32,009 nucleotides of DNA from an uncultured Eubacteriales bacterium (GTDB taxonomy: Bacteria > Bacillota > Clostridia > TANB77 > CAG-508): assembly GCA_949287075.1 (NCBI GenBank), contig CASEEU010000022.1, forward strand, positions 1 through 32,009, read 5' to 3'. The notes below the pieces were generated by a model. It did no database searches. It was not told the DNA's origin and was given only the letters and a program-made list of their open reading frames with translations. The position numbers were made by a program, and so were the translations under genes. This document shows positions 30,650-32,009 of the stretch, piece after piece (position 1 is the first letter of the stretch; the number at the start of each line of letters is the position of its first letter).

Positions 30650-31363
30650 ATGAAATTTAGGATTGATTTAAAAATATTTATACTTGCAATATTGTTTTTT
30701 ATAACCAATCAAATAAAAATATATGCTATGATAATGTTATTTGCCATTATTCACGAATTTGGACATTTACTTGCAGGAATTTTATTAGGAATGAAACCTA
30801 CTAAAATAGAAATAAAACCATTTGGTGTAGCTATTGATTTTGATATTACTAGAAGAGATTATACTATCAAGATAAAGAAAGGGAATCTTTTAGAAATCAA
30901 AAAAATATTTGTGGCATTTGCAGGACCGTTTACAAATGGATTGATAATTATTATGCTAATACTTTTTAATAAGATTTATTTCGATGATTATGATAAAATG
31001 ATTATTATATTTTCCAACATGACATTAATTATTTTTAATATTTTGCCAATGTATCCTTTAGACGGTGGAAGAATGCTAAAGAGTATGATTTATATTTTTA
31101 AAGGAAAACATATAGCTGAAAAATACATATATAGAATATCTTATACAACTTTGATTATAATAACAATTATGAGTAGTATAGCAATATTATATTTAAAAAA
31201 CATTGCCATATTTTTAGTGATTATTTTCTTATGGGGAATGCAAATGAAAGAGCAAAGGATATATAGAAATCGAAGAATATTATATGACACCATTCAACAA
31301 GAAATGAATAAAAGTGAATGTAAAAACATAGATATTTCTATTGAAAATAAAGTAAAAGTATAA
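30650..31363 (+). CDS. spoIVFB: SpoIVFB-like M50 intramembrane metalloprotease
   Basis: A 237-residue polytopic membrane site-2-type protease. The zinc motif HEFGH gives His35, Glu36 and His39; the third ligand is Asp138 in NILPMYPLDGGRM, and FVAFAGPFTNG is the conserved intervening block. In Bacillus SpoIVFB cleaves pro-sigma-K and thereby starts late mother-cell gene expression. The catalytic core spacing matches SpoIVFB. After the last helices (about 165-210) only a short basic/polar tail of about 30 residues remains, so the C-terminal CBS domain of Bacillus SpoIVFB, which senses ATP, appears to be missing. AAAGGAG precedes the ATG, and the gene is coupled to the M23 gene by a 10-base gap. 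Confidence 0.88.
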   Translation: MKFRIDLKIFILAILFFITNQIKIYAMIMLFAIIHEFGHLLAGILLGMKPTKIEIKPFGVAIDFDITRRDYTIKIKKGNLLEIKKIFVAFAGPFTNGLIIIMLILFNKIYFDDYDKMIIIFSNMTLIIFNILPMYPLDGGRMLKSMIYIFKGKHIAEKYIYRISYTTLIIITIMSSIAILYLKNIAIFLVIIFLWGMQMKEQRIYRNRRILYDTIQQEMNKSECKNIDISIENKVKV

Positions 31364-31395
31364 ATAAGGTTAAAGAAATTGGAGGGAAAACACAA

Positions 31396-31923
31396 ATGAT
31401 AAGAAAGAATAGAGGAATTACATTAATTTCATTATCAATAGCTGTTATTATTTTATTAATCATAACAGGTATGATAGTTTATTCTGCAAAAGATAGTATG
31501 TATATAAAAAATTTAACAAATATGCAAAATGACATAGCAAATTTAAGAGATAAAGTATCTTTATACTATTTAAAATATGGGAATATACCAGTCAAAACAG
31601 AATATGAGGATATTAGTAATTTACAAAATGGAAATATATTAGGTGTAAACGATACTGGAAAATTTTATATTATCGAACTAGAAAAATTAGAAGGATTAAC
31701 TTTAAATTATGGAGAAGATTATGAAAGATATAAAACAAATGGATACACATATTCACCAGATTTAACAGATATCTATATTATCAATGAAGATAGTCATAAT
31801 ATTTTCTATGTAGAAGGAATTAGCATTACAGAAAATAATGAAACAAAAATGTATTATACAGATTATACTGAAGGAGATACACAACCAATAGAATTAAAAG
31901 TAGTAGAAGGAGATAATGTTTAA
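31396..31923 (+). CDS. Type IV pilin-like (pseudopilin) protein
   Basis: A 175-residue protein with a class-III signal: short basic leader MIRKNRG, then ITLISLSIAVIILLIITGMIVYSA, so prepilin peptidase would cut after Gly7. The usual Glu at mature position 5 is Ser here (ITLIS), which in pilins reduces assembly, so it may be a minor pseudopilin or a non-assembled protein. The mature part is a soluble beta-rich domain of about 120 residues with YYLKYGNIPVK and YYTDYTEGDTQ. GGAGGG precedes the ATG, 32 bases after the SpoIVFB-like gene. No pilus assembly ATPase, platform protein or prepilin peptidase is in the window. Confidence 0.72.
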   Translation: MIRKNRGITLISLSIAVIILLIITGMIVYSAKDSMYIKNLTNMQNDIANLRDKVSLYYLKYGNIPVKTEYEDISNLQNGNILGVNDTGKFYIIELEKLEGLTLNYGEDYERYKTNGYTYSPDLTDIYIINEDSHNIFYVEGISITENNETKMYYTDYTEGDTQPIELKVVEGDNV

Positions 31924-31944
31924 AATTAAAAAATATATAGCTAT

Positions 31945-31985
31945 AATAGCCTTAAGTTAATTTTTTGCTTAAGGTTATTTATTTT
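31945..31985 (+). terminator. Terminator after the pilin-like gene
   Basis: A 12-bp stem with one G-U (31945-31956 with 31968-31979), an 11-base T-rich loop and trailing T residues. Confidence 0.8.
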
Positions 31986-31995
31986 TAAAAATAAC

Positions 31996-32002
31996 GGAGG
32001 TG
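31996..32002 (+). promoter_or_regulatory. Ribosome binding site of a gene starting beyond the window
   Basis: GGAGGTG at 31996-32002 followed by AAATAGC at the window end implies a plus-strand gene beginning within a few bases after 32009. In Bacillus the spoIVF operon is followed by rplU-ysxB-rpmA, so bL21 is one candidate; this is inference from known gene order. Confidence 0.6.
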
Positions 32003-32009
32003 AAATAGC

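Overview
The window is low-GC, AT-rich DNA from a spore-forming member of the Clostridia (Firmicutes). The evidence is a full spo0A, a spoIVFA/spoIVFB-type pair, a YtaF-type sporulation membrane protein, a T-box leader on aspS, AGGAGG-type ribosome binding sites, TTG starts, and many promoters with 17-bp spacing and hairpin-plus-T-run terminators. The species cannot be named from the sequence. It is mostly ordinary chromosomal core. I see no phage block, transposase, rRNA, tRNA or CRISPR array.

Layout. 1-3100: the 3' end of an HU gene converges on aspS (minus strand, T-box controlled), followed by a small membrane protein and rpsT. 3250-8640: rpiB and a TagO/WecA-type lipid-carrier sugar transferase fused to a rubredoxin; then an envelope-glycan operon (glycosyltransferase, polysaccharide pyruvyl transferase) that ends with the redox chaperone hslO. 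8650-8840: a long perfect inverted repeat (element A). 8880-13500: ppaC and smc from a consensus promoter. 13500-15160: an orphan gene of visibly different base composition, ytaF, and a second long inverted repeat (element B) related to A. 15180-20740: a Ca2+-type P-ATPase, then an unrecognised protein, a histidine phosphatase and a radical SAM protein that look co-transcribed. 20750-22010: the classic rpsF-ssb-rpsR operon. 22100-25880: a tiny membrane protein, a PLP methionine gamma-lyase-like protein, a BaiN/YhiN-type flavoprotein flanked on both sides by paired palindromic repeats, and a YigZ/IMPACT protein. 25900-32009: spo0A and a run of small unknown genes, a BclA/C1q-like membrane-anchored protein, a SpoIVFA-like M23 protein, a SpoIVFB-like M50 protease and a pilin-like protein. 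The window ends on the ribosome binding site of the next gene.

Most interesting points: (1) two divergent members of one long-palindrome family (A and B), with conserved inner arms and a shared loop motif; (2) four copies of a 31-nt hairpin in two tandem pairs bracketing one gene; (3) a polyprenyl-phosphate sugar transferase fused to rubredoxin; (4) an aspS T-box leader with no Asp codon and an Asn codon at the expected specifier position; (5) an unassigned unknown/phosphatase/radical-SAM operon; (6) two genes whose ribosome binding sites can be occluded by RNA pairing, one locally (spoIVFA-like) and one by 3'-UTR to 5'-UTR complementarity. All calls were made by reading the sequence; no database search was run.
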